Of a DNA stretch of 9,206 bases, positions 1 through 6,016 are shown one piece after another. Position 1 is the first letter of the stretch. Each line of letters opens with the position of its first letter. The stretch is from Thermoleophilaceae bacterium (lineage in GTDB: Bacteria; Actinomycetota; Thermoleophilia; Solirubrobacterales; Thermoleophilaceae). The notes beneath the pieces were generated by a model. It had not been told where the DNA came from. It did no database searches and saw only the letters and a list, made by a program, of their open reading frames with translations. The position numbers and the translations under genes were made by a program. Location of the stretch: positions 1 through 9,206 of the forward strand of contig JACCYP010000328.1 of NCBI GenBank assembly GCA_013696425.1, read 5' to 3'.

Positions 1-404
1 CGAAGGCCCCGCCGCTCGTGCTCGCGGGCCGCACCGACCACCGCGCTCGTGCGCTGGCGGCCACCGGCCGGGTATTCCTCACCGGCCGCGTGAGCGACGA
101 GGAGCTCGCCGCCCTCTACACGGCCGCACTCGCGCTGGTCGTGCCGAGCGAGGACGAGGGCTTCGGCCTGCCGGCGGTGGAGGCACTCGCCTGCGGCACC
201 CCCGTCGCGGCCTACGCCGCGGGCGCCCTCCCCGAGGCGCTCGAGGGCGCGGAGGGTTATGAGCTCGTGGTGCCCGGGGACCTCAGCGCGCTGATCGCGG
301 CGGCGCAGCGCCTTGCCGGCAGCGGCGCCAGACCTCCCGGGCGGACCTGGAACGAGGTCGCCCGGGAGACGTGGGCCGTTTATGAACTCGCCGCCGCCGC
401 TTAG
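1..404 (+). CDS. GT4 family glycosyltransferase, C-terminal fragment (5' end outside window)
   Basis: The reading frame enters from the left edge (first full codon at base 3) and stops at TAG 402-404, so about 133 C-terminal residues are visible. They form the end of the donor-binding Rossmann domain of a GT-B retaining glycosyltransferase: a strand reading PPLVLAGRT, then GRVFLTGRVSDEELAALY, then the GT4 signature EDEGFGLPAVEALACGTPV. The two glutamates of the EX7E motif are at bases 156-158 and 180-182; in GT4 enzymes they contact the nucleotide-sugar ribose and phosphate. A final helix (WNEVARETWAVYELA) closes the domain. The downstream part matches the gene at 1316 in kind (FLGYVDDAHLDALM, then EGFGLVVLEAM), so the two are probably related sugar transferases of the same locus. 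The acceptor-binding N-terminal domain is not visible, so sugar and acceptor are unknown. Its stop overlaps that of the minus-strand gene that follows. Confidence 0.93.
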   Translation, partial: KAPPLVLAGRTDHRARALAATGRVFLTGRVSDEELAALYTAALALVVPSEDEGFGLPAVEALACGTPVAAYAAGALPEALEGAEGYELVVPGDLSALIAAAQRLAGSGARPPGRTWNEVARETWAVYELAAAA

Positions 405-1201
405 TCGACGATCACGCCGCTCTCGCACGAGCCGTTTCGCGAGATCGTCAGGCGGTCGAGGAACACCGTCGAGTCGTAGCCGCGATCGCCCTGGTCGAAG
501 ATCGACAGGTAGAGGGTGCGGTTACCGGGCTTGACCTCCGTCGACGCGCGCAGGACCTTGGTCGCCCCGTCGTAGGTCGTGCCCTTGGCGTTTGCCTTGG
601 TCAAGCTCGTGTCGCCCACGGAGTTGACCCTGATCGGGCGCTTCTGCGAATCGACCGCGAAGTTGTTCGGCGCGGTGATCGTCGGGTCCGACGGTCCGGC
701 CGCCGCCCAGTTCGAATTGCCTAGCTCCGCGATGAACGCGTCGTTGAATAGGTCGTTCACGAACTCCGGGAACTCGTCGGTCAGGAAACGGAAGCGGAAC
801 GACAGGCAGTTCGCGTTGCTGGGCACGCGCAGATCGACACGCATGATCACCGCGTCCCGGGTGCCGCGCAGGAGCGGCCCGAGGTTTGCGCCGGAGAGCG
901 AGCCGCTGCGATTGCGCTCGCCGGCGCGGGCCGCATCGCCCGATGACAGGATCGCGTAGCTCTTGCCCCGGCGCGGGAAGTCGGCGAGCTTGGTGGTCGA
1001 GACAGCCGCCGGATTCCCCACCGGCGGGACGACGGAGAAGAACGCGCGCTTGACCATCTTGCGGTCAGAGGCCATGGCCTGCGCCAGATCCTCCGCGGAT
1101 TCGCGGTCGGGTATCGGCTGGATCTTTGCCTGGGCCGGGACGGCGGCCATCGTCGCTGCAAGGACGGCGGCTGCCAGCGCCGCTCTCGGAAATCGGTTCA
1201 A
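401..1201 (-). CDS. Secreted choice-of-anchor L domain-like protein
   Basis: A 266-residue exported protein, not an enzyme I can recognise. Residues 1-25 are a Sec signal peptide: short basic start (MNRFPR), Ala/Leu/Val core, and an AQA cleavage box before KIQP. The mature part matches the pattern of choice-of-anchor L domains: SYAILSSGD (about 81-89), a beta-rich stretch, FRFLTDEFPEFVNDLFNDAF (about 137-156; compare the family's 'SEEYPEFVNSSFNDVF'), and a closing IFDQGDRGYDSTVFLDRLTI (about 234-253). Only two cysteines remain in the mature chain (132 and 259), a possible disulfide. No LPXTG, PEP-CTERM or C-terminal membrane anchor is present, although this domain often precedes one, so it is probably released or held non-covalently. 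I chose TTG 1201 because GGAG (1213-1210) lies 8 nt upstream and the signal peptide then starts cleanly. GTG 1234, also with a GGAG 5 nt upstream, would add 11 residues, but those codons have poor GC3 (6 of 11). Stop is TAA at 403-401. GC is lower than in its neighbours. Confidence 0.82.
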   Translation of the reverse strand: MNRFPRAALAAAVLAATMAAVPAQAKIQPIPDRESAEDLAQAMASDRKMVKRAFFSVVPPVGNPAAVSTTKLADFPRRGKSYAILSSGDAARAGERNRSGSLSGANLGPLLRGTRDAVIMRVDLRVPSNANCLSFRFRFLTDEFPEFVNDLFNDAFIAELGNSNWAAAGPSDPTITAPNNFAVDSQKRPIRVNSVGDTSLTKANAKGTTYDGATKVLRASTEVKPGNRTLYLSIFDQGDRGYDSTVFLDRLTISRNGSCESGVIVD

Positions 1202-1315
1202 GGGTCTCTCTCCACTCGTAGTTTCGTTGGGCACACTTTCTCCGGTGCGCGCGCCGCGCAACACCCCCTTTGTCCGATTGCTGACGCCGACGCCGGCACT
1301 GCCTACCCTCATTCC
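1202..1315. promoter_or_regulatory. Divergent intergenic region between the secreted-protein gene and the glycosyltransferase operon
   Basis: This 114-bp gap separates two divergent starts and is the only substantial non-coding stretch in the window. Its left part carries two Shine-Dalgarno candidates for the minus-strand gene: GGAG at 1213-1210 serving TTG 1201, and GGAG at 1243-1240 serving GTG 1234. Its right part carries a promoter for the plus-strand operon (separate entry). I found no convincing -10/-35 pair for the minus-strand gene and no operator-like inverted repeat. Both directions must presumably be controlled from here. Confidence 0.6.
1281..1309 (+). promoter_or_regulatory. Probable housekeeping-sigma promoter giving a leaderless transcript
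   Basis: A -35 element CTGACG (1281-1286; TGAC core of TTGACA) is followed by a 17-bp spacer and a -10 element TACCCT (1304-1309; fits TANNNT). The normal start-site distance from the -10 puts transcription at about 1316, which is exactly the first base of the GTG start of the next gene. That gene has no Shine-Dalgarno sequence: the bases before GTG are CTCATTCC. Leaderless mRNAs are common in actinobacteria. This would be the promoter of the four-gene operon ending at 6016. It is read from sequence only. Confidence 0.55.
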
Positions 1316-2320
1316 GTGCCCCAGACGGTCGCAATCGACGCCCGCGACGCCCATGCCTCCGAGATCCGGGGGTGGGGCCGCTATACGCGCGAGCTCGTGG
1401 GCGCGCTGGCGAAGCGCGACGACCCGTGGTTGCTCGACTTCCTCGACGGCGGCGGGCGGATCGAGGTGCTGTGGGAGCAGGTCACGCTGCCCCGGCGCCT
1501 GAAGCGCGACGGCGCCGGCCTGATCCATAGCCCGAACTGCTTCCTGCCGCTGCGCCGCCCCTGCCCCGGCGTCGTGACGATCCACGACCTGGCCTTCGAG
1601 GCCCACCCCGAGGACTTCGCGCCGAAGACGGGCCTCAAGTACCGCACTTTCGCGAAGCGCGCGGCGCGCTCCGCGGAGGCCGTGATCTGCCCATCGGAGT
1701 GGACCCGGCGCGACGTGTGCGAGCGCTACGGCGTCGCGGAGGAGAAGGTGCACGTGATCCCCGAGGCGCCGGCGCTGCCGCCCGGCGATGAGCAGCCCCC
1801 GGCCGGGCCCTACCTGCTCGCCGTGGGCGACCTGCGGCGCAAGAAGAACCTCGACACGCTCGTGAAGGCCTACGGGGAGCTCCACGAGGAGGGGATGCCC
1901 CACCAGCTCCTGATCGCCGGCTCGGACGCCGGCGAGGGCGAGCGGCTGAAGGCGCTGGCGGGCAGCGCCCCGGTCGCGTTCCTCGGCTACGTGGACGACG
2001 CCCACCTCGACGCGCTCATGCGCGGTGCCGACCTGCTCGTGCACCCGAGCCTCTACGAGGGCTTCGGCCTCGTGGTGCTCGAGGCGATGGTGCGCGGCAC
2101 GCCGGTGGCCCTCGCCAACGCCACCGCGCTCCCCGAGACCGCCGCCGGCGCCGCCGTGTTATTCGACCCGCGCAGCCGCGAGGACATGAAGCGCGCGATC
2201 CGCGAGGGCCTGCGCGACGCGGCGATCCTCGACGAGCGCGGGCGGGCGCGTGCGGCCGAGCTCTCATGGGAGCGCACCGCAGCCGAGACCGCCGCGATCT
2301 ACGCGAGGCTGCTGGCGTGA
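1316..2320 (+). CDS. GT4 family glycosyltransferase (MtfB/mannosyltransferase-like)
   Basis: A 334-residue GT-B retaining glycosyltransferase expected to act at the inner membrane face, moving a sugar from a nucleotide donor to a lipid-linked acceptor. N-terminal domain: VAIDARDA (5-12), the glycine-rich acceptor loop RGWGRYTREL (18-27), LWEQVTLPRRL (52-62), HSPNCFLPL (71-79) and VTIHDLAFEAHP (87-98). This WEQ..LPR, HSPN, HDLAF series is typical of the mannosyltransferase-type GT4 group. C-terminal domain: LLAVGDLRRKKNLDTL (167-182, with the basic donor-phosphate residues) and HPSLYEGFGLVVLEAM (243-258), where E248 and E256 form the EX7E motif. The protein is somewhat short because the region between ALAKRDDPW and VLWEQ is reduced. 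The start is GTG with no Shine-Dalgarno, consistent with leaderless expression. It is the first gene of the operon; its TGA overlaps the next GTG. The sugar is not determined by the sequence. Confidence 0.93.
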   Translation: MPQTVAIDARDAHASEIRGWGRYTRELVGALAKRDDPWLLDFLDGGGRIEVLWEQVTLPRRLKRDGAGLIHSPNCFLPLRRPCPGVVTIHDLAFEAHPEDFAPKTGLKYRTFAKRAARSAEAVICPSEWTRRDVCERYGVAEEKVHVIPEAPALPPGDEQPPAGPYLLAVGDLRRKKNLDTLVKAYGELHEEGMPHQLLIAGSDAGEGERLKALAGSAPVAFLGYVDDAHLDALMRGADLLVHPSLYEGFGLVVLEAMVRGTPVALANATALPETAAGAAVLFDPRSREDMKRAIREGLRDAAILDERGRARAAELSWERTAAETAAIYARLLA

Positions 2321-3267
2321 AGACGACAATCGTGATCCCCTCCTACGACGAGGCCGAGCTGCTGCGCGTGTCGCTGCCGGCCGCCGCGGCCCAGGAGGAC
2401 GCCGAGATCGTGGTGGTCGATGCCTCCTCGGCGGACGGGTCGGCCGCGCTCGCCCGCGAGCACGGCGCGCGGGTCGTGTCCGTACCCGGCGCGAGCAGCT
2501 ACTGCGAGGCGATCGAGGCGGGCATCGACGCCGCGGGGGGCGACTCGGTCCTCTTGACGAACGCCGACTGCTTCCTCGAGCCCGGCTTCCTCGCCGCGGC
2601 GCGCCCGCGGCTCGCGGAGCCCGGCGTGGGAGCCGTCGCCCCGAAGCTCATCCGCACCCTCGGCCCCGGCGCCGGCGAGCGCCTCGACGCGATCGACGCC
2701 GCCTCGATGACGATCGACAGGCGCCGCAAGAACACGATCGCCGGCCACGGGCGCCCCTCCGGAGCGTTCGACCTGCCCGGTGAGTGCTTCGGGGTCGACG
2801 GCGCCGCAGCGCTCTATCGCCGCGAGACCCTCGAGGACTGCCGCATCGAGGGCCGGGTGTTCGACCCCGACTTCGAGCGCTGGGCAAGCGACGTCGACCT
2901 GGCCTGGCGGGCGCGCGCGCTCGGCTGGCGATGCGTCTATGAGCCGGGCGCCGTCGCCTACCATGTGCGGTGCTACTCCCCGTCAACGCGTCGCCAGATG
3001 TCCCGGGAGAGCAGGCAGATGCAGTTTCGCAACCGCTATCTGATGATGGCCAAGAACGACACCCTTCGCGACCTCCTGCGCGACTCCCCGCGGATCCTCG
3101 CCTGGGAGGCCGCCGCACTCGCCTACACGCTGCTGCGCGAGCCCCACCTGCTGCTCGCCTACCGCGACGCCGCACGCCGCCTGCCCGCAGCGCTGCGAAA
3201 GCGCCGCGAGCTCGCCGCACGCCGCTCGCCCGCGCGGGTCCCCTTCGGACTGGAGCCCCAGCCGTAG
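2317..3267 (+). CDS. GT2 family glycosyltransferase, rhamnosyltransferase-like
   Basis: A 316-residue inverting GT-A enzyme of the cytoplasmic membrane face. Motifs in order: TTIVIPSYDEAELL (3-16), the nucleotide-binding VVVDASSADGS (32-42, D35), TNADCF (81-86), where N82-A83-D84 sits at the metal-binding DXD position, ECFGVDGAAALYRRETL (156-172), and SDVDLAWRARALGW (191-204), the usual 'EDVDLxWR' acceptor/catalytic-base region with D194. A downstream RNRYLMMAKN segment (238-247) and a basic C-terminal tail are typical of WbbL-like rhamnosyltransferases, so deoxyhexose transfer is my best guess. The first DXD position being Asn and the ED pair being SD are mild departures. I chose GTG 2317 because it forms a GTGA overlap with the preceding stop, has GAGG 8 nt upstream, and starts right at the first beta strand; an ATG 17 codons earlier would add a non-homologous arginine-rich stretch. 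It is translationally coupled to both neighbours. Confidence 0.92.
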   Translation: MKTTIVIPSYDEAELLRVSLPAAAAQEDAEIVVVDASSADGSAALAREHGARVVSVPGASSYCEAIEAGIDAAGGDSVLLTNADCFLEPGFLAAARPRLAEPGVGAVAPKLIRTLGPGAGERLDAIDAASMTIDRRRKNTIAGHGRPSGAFDLPGECFGVDGAAALYRRETLEDCRIEGRVFDPDFERWASDVDLAWRARALGWRCVYEPGAVAYHVRCYSPSTRRQMSRESRQMQFRNRYLMMAKNDTLRDLLRDSPRILAWEAAALAYTLLREPHLLLAYRDAARRLPAALRKRRELAARRSPARVPFGLEPQP

Positions 3268-4028
3268 TGGCCGCGACACCGTCAGCCCCCTCCCCGATCT
3301 TCGACGTCGAGGTGCAGACCGCACCGCCGGCCGACCTCCTGCGCCAGATCGTCGACTGGGCCGAGCAGCGCGCCCACAAGCGCGTCTCCTACGTGAACGC
3401 GCACGTGATCAACCAGTCCTTCGACCTCCCCGAGCTGCGTCACTCGCTGCTCTCCTCCGACCTCGTCTACTGCGACGGGTACGGCGTGCGCCTGGCCGCG
3501 AAGGCGATCGGCCTGCAGGTGCCCCACCGCATGACGGGCGCGGACTGGATCTGGGGCGTCGCCTCCCTGTGCGAGGCGAAGGGCCGCTCGATCTACCTGC
3601 TCGGCTCGGAGCCCGGCGCGGCGGCGGAGGCGGCCGAGGCTCTCAGGCGCTGGTACCCGCGGTTGCAGGTGACCGGCACCCACCACGGCTTCTTCGACGA
3701 CGACTCGGCGCACGAGGAGCGGGTGATCGAGCACATCGCCCAGCAGAAGCCGGACATCCTGCTCGTGGGTATGGGCACGCCGCGCCAGGAGGTGTTCGTG
3801 GAGCGCAACTTCGACCGCCTCGACGCCGGCGTCGTCTGGACGATCGGCGCACTCTTCGACTACGTCTCCGGCCGCACGCCGCGCGCGCCCCACTGGCTCG
3901 CCGACCGCGGCATGGAGTGGGTGTTTCGACTCGTGATCGAGCCGCGCCGGATGTGGCGCCGCTACCTCGTCGGCAACCCGCAGTTCCTCAAGCGGGTGCT
4001 CGAGGCGCGCAGGGAGAAGAGGCCATGA
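3267..4028 (+). CDS. WecG/TagA/CpsF family glycosyltransferase (GT26)
   Basis: A 253-residue enzyme covering the whole GT26 family length. Known members add ManNAc, ManNAcA or glucose to an undecaprenyl-diphosphate-linked sugar early in teichoic acid, enterobacterial common antigen or exopolysaccharide synthesis. Visible family blocks: YVNAHVINQS (42-51); LVYCDGYGVRLAAKAIG (66-82), whose D70 corresponds to the proposed catalytic Asp of TagA; HRMTGADW (87-94); YLLGSEPG (110-117); the PDILLVGMGTPRQEVF block (162-177); and IGALFDYVSGRTPRAPHWL (193-211). The arginine-rich C-terminal tail (EPRRMWRRYLVGNPQFLKR) corresponds to the membrane-associating appendage of the family. The GTG start shares its G with the TAG stop of the preceding gene; a GGAG lies at 3252-3255. 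Acceptor and exact sugar cannot be read. Its presence suggests that a lipid-linked oligosaccharide is made by this operon. Confidence 0.95.
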   Translation: MAATPSAPSPIFDVEVQTAPPADLLRQIVDWAEQRAHKRVSYVNAHVINQSFDLPELRHSLLSSDLVYCDGYGVRLAAKAIGLQVPHRMTGADWIWGVASLCEAKGRSIYLLGSEPGAAAEAAEALRRWYPRLQVTGTHHGFFDDDSAHEERVIEHIAQQKPDILLVGMGTPRQEVFVERNFDRLDAGVVWTIGALFDYVSGRTPRAPHWLADRGMEWVFRLVIEPRRMWRRYLVGNPQFLKRVLEARREKRP

Positions 4029-6016
4029 GCGCGGTGACGGCCAGGGTCGGCCGCCGGCTCGGCTCGCCGGGCCGCAGGACGCTGCTGCTGTGGGCCGGGG
4101 GCCTCGGTCTGGCAGGCCTCGGCGCGCTGTGGGAGGCCAGGCAGGCCGGGGTGAGCGGACCGGCCGCCGTGGCCGACGTGACCCGTGCCGCCCTCGCCAC
4201 GATCTTCGTGTTCGGGCTGTGCGGCCACGCCCTGGCCCGCGCGCTGGTGCCCGAGCGCCTGCAGCCCTACCGGCTGCTCTTCGTGCTCCCCTCCGGGGCC
4301 GTGGCCAGCGGGCTGGCGCTCACGCTGCTCGGCTTCGCCGCGGTGCCGTTCCACCTATCGCTGGCGGTGGTGCTCGTGGGCGCGGCGCTCTCGGCTTTCG
4401 CCGTCCACCGGCGCTACCCGAAGCCCGCGCCGCACGCCGACGGCATGGTGCTCGGCGCCCTCGCCGTCGTCGCGGTGCTCGTGACGGCCATCGCGCTGCT
4501 GCCGACCTTCCGTTCGGGCGTGGCAACGGTCACCGGCTACGGCTCGGACGCCCATCTCGCGGTCGGCAGCACCACGCTGCTCCAGCACGCCTACCCGAAC
4601 TCGACCCAGACCGCCTACCCGGTAGACGAGGTCCAGATCCCGTGGCGCTCGAAGTACCCGATCTTCTATTCACTCGCGGCGGTGTCGAGCGTGTCCGGCC
4701 TCGAGCCATGGCAGGCCCTCATGACGGTCACGGCGATCCTGCTCGCAATCGCCGGGCTCGGCTTCTTCCTGCTCGCGCGGCACACGTTCGGGGCCGCGGC
4801 GGGGGTCGCGGTGCTCGCGGGGGCGGCGGCGGTGCTCGACCGGATGGTCTTCCACCTCGCCACGCACCCCTACTACAACCAGATGTGGGGGCTGCTCACG
4901 CTGCCGTTCGCGCTGGTGCTGGCCGACGAATGGGTGCGCAAGCGAGAGCGCAGGGCGGGCTGGCTGCTCGCCCTGATGCTGGCGGGCGGCGTGTTCGCCT
5001 ACCCGCTGATGCTGCCGTTCCCGGCGCTGATCCTCGCCGGCGTGTTCATCGTCGACCGGCGCAAGCGCAAGGCCCGCGGCGAGGAGGTGGCGCCGCTCGA
5101 TCCGCGCAGGCTCTGGCGCGGCCCGAAGTCGCTCATCTGGATGATCCCGCTCGGGCTGCTGCTGCTCGTGCCGATCCAGGGCGTGCTCGAGAAGCTGGCG
5201 GAGGGCATCGCCATCCTCGGCGACCCGAGCAACTCGCTCGTGGGCTGGCGCGGCGACGTGACCTACTACCCGAACCTCGAGTTCTTCCTCGGCGCGGGCG
5301 GGGTGCCCGGCGGCGGGATCCTCGCCCTCGGCGTGCTCGCCCTCGGTGCCTACGGGCTCTCACGCCAGCCACGGCGCCTGGCGATCCCCTACGCCGTGGT
5401 GCTCGGCCTCGCGCTGCTCGCGGCCGTCTACTTCCGCAACGTGACCTTCGGCGAGTACTTCTATTACAAGACCCTCTCCTTCGCGGGACCGCTGATCGTG
5501 GTAATCGCCGTGGTCGCCGCAGGCTCGCTGCTCTGGCGCAGGAGCATCGTGCCGCGCATCGCCGCACTCGCCGTGCTCGGGCTCTTCGGGATCACCGCCC
5601 TCGCCGCCGCACGCGACGAGGTGGCCACCTCCTTCGACCAGCTCACCGTCGAGCTGCGCGACCTGCGCGACTGGGGCGGCGCGATCCCGGCCGGCGCGAG
5701 CGTGCGCCTCGACACCCCGCAGGAGAGCCAGCTCTGGCAGTCCTACATGCTCAGCGAGCACCCGCTCGGCTCGCGCTCGCCGAACAACACCCACCCGCAC
5801 GTGCCGGTCACCCAGGGCGCAGACTACGCCCTCGACGCCGTCACGCGCCCGCCCCCGGGCGAGGCCGCGAAACGCCCCGGCGGCGGCCTTCAGCCGCCCG
5901 TGTTCGCGAACGCTGACTGGCGGCTGTGGAAGCTCGACTCAAAGCGCCGCGACACCACCTCGCGCGCCCAGGTTCCCGAGGTCGAGGGCATCACGCTCGG
6001 CGATCCCGGCGGCTGA
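4025..6016 (+). CDS. Large multi-pass membrane protein, GT-C-like glycosyltransferase candidate
   Basis: A 663-residue integral membrane protein with roughly 13-15 hydrophobic segments (about 19-37, 55-75, 83-110, 112-128, 141-160, 228-250, 256-272, 286-300, 311-343 as one or two, 368-385, 430-445, 453-470, 486-503, 509-528) and a soluble C-terminal domain of about 135 residues. The loop after the fifth segment reads VTGYGSDAHLAVGSTTLLQ (169-187). An acidic residue in the first large outer loop (D175 here) is the hallmark of GT-C enzymes, which use polyprenyl-phosphate sugars outside the membrane. Later landmarks are RSKYPIFYSLAAV (208-220), HPYYNQMWG (281-289) and YFRNVTFGEYFYYKTL (469-484). 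The C-terminal end (ADWRLWKLDS) resembles the last strands of many GT-C proteins. I cannot assign a named family; a polymerase or ligase role is possible. Start ATG overlaps the previous TGA (ATGA), with GGGAG (4012-4016) 8 nt upstream. Its 3' end overlaps the opposing gene. Confidence 0.85.
   Translation: MSAVTARVGRRLGSPGRRTLLLWAGGLGLAGLGALWEARQAGVSGPAAVADVTRAALATIFVFGLCGHALARALVPERLQPYRLLFVLPSGAVASGLALTLLGFAAVPFHLSLAVVLVGAALSAFAVHRRYPKPAPHADGMVLGALAVVAVLVTAIALLPTFRSGVATVTGYGSDAHLAVGSTTLLQHAYPNSTQTAYPVDEVQIPWRSKYPIFYSLAAVSSVSGLEPWQALMTVTAILLAIAGLGFFLLARHTFGAAAGVAVLAGAAAVLDRMVFHLATHPYYNQMWGLLTLPFALVLADEWVRKRERRAGWLLALMLAGGVFAYPLMLPFPALILAGVFIVDRRKRKARGEEVAPLDPRRLWRGPKSLIWMIPLGLLLLVPIQGVLEKLAEGIAILGDPSNSLVGWRGDVTYYPNLEFFLGAGGVPGGGILALGVLALGAYGLSRQPRRLAIPYAVVLGLALLAAVYFRNVTFGEYFYYKTLSFAGPLIVVIAVVAAGSLLWRRSIVPRIAALAVLGLFGITALAAARDEVATSFDQLTVELRDLRDWGGAIPAGASVRLDTPQESQLWQSYMLSEHPLGSRSPNNTHPHVPVTQGADYALDAVTRPPPGEAAKRPGGGLQPPVFANADWRLWKLDSKRRDTTSRAQVPEVEGITLGDPGG

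Noticed and set aside
1202..2044. Minus-strand open frame continuing upstream of the secreted-protein gene, antisense to the GT4 gene
   Set aside because: It is a shadow of the high-GC GT4 gene: low-complexity His/Val/Arg/Gly-rich translation with no domain, and the signal peptide shows the real start near 1201.
2299..2964. 221-codon minus-strand open frame opposite the GT2 gene
   Set aside because: No domain, biased composition, and fully covered by a GT2 gene with intact motifs.
3569..4024. Upstream in-frame extension of the GT-C-like protein
   Set aside because: Arg/Gly-rich translation lying wholly over the conserved GT26 gene; ATG 4025 has a strong Shine-Dalgarno and an ATGA overlap.
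4090..5916. 608-codon plus-strand open frame inside the GT-C-like gene
   Set aside because: Almost entirely Arg/Gly/Ala/Pro, with no recognisable motif; the overlapping frame encodes clear membrane segments.
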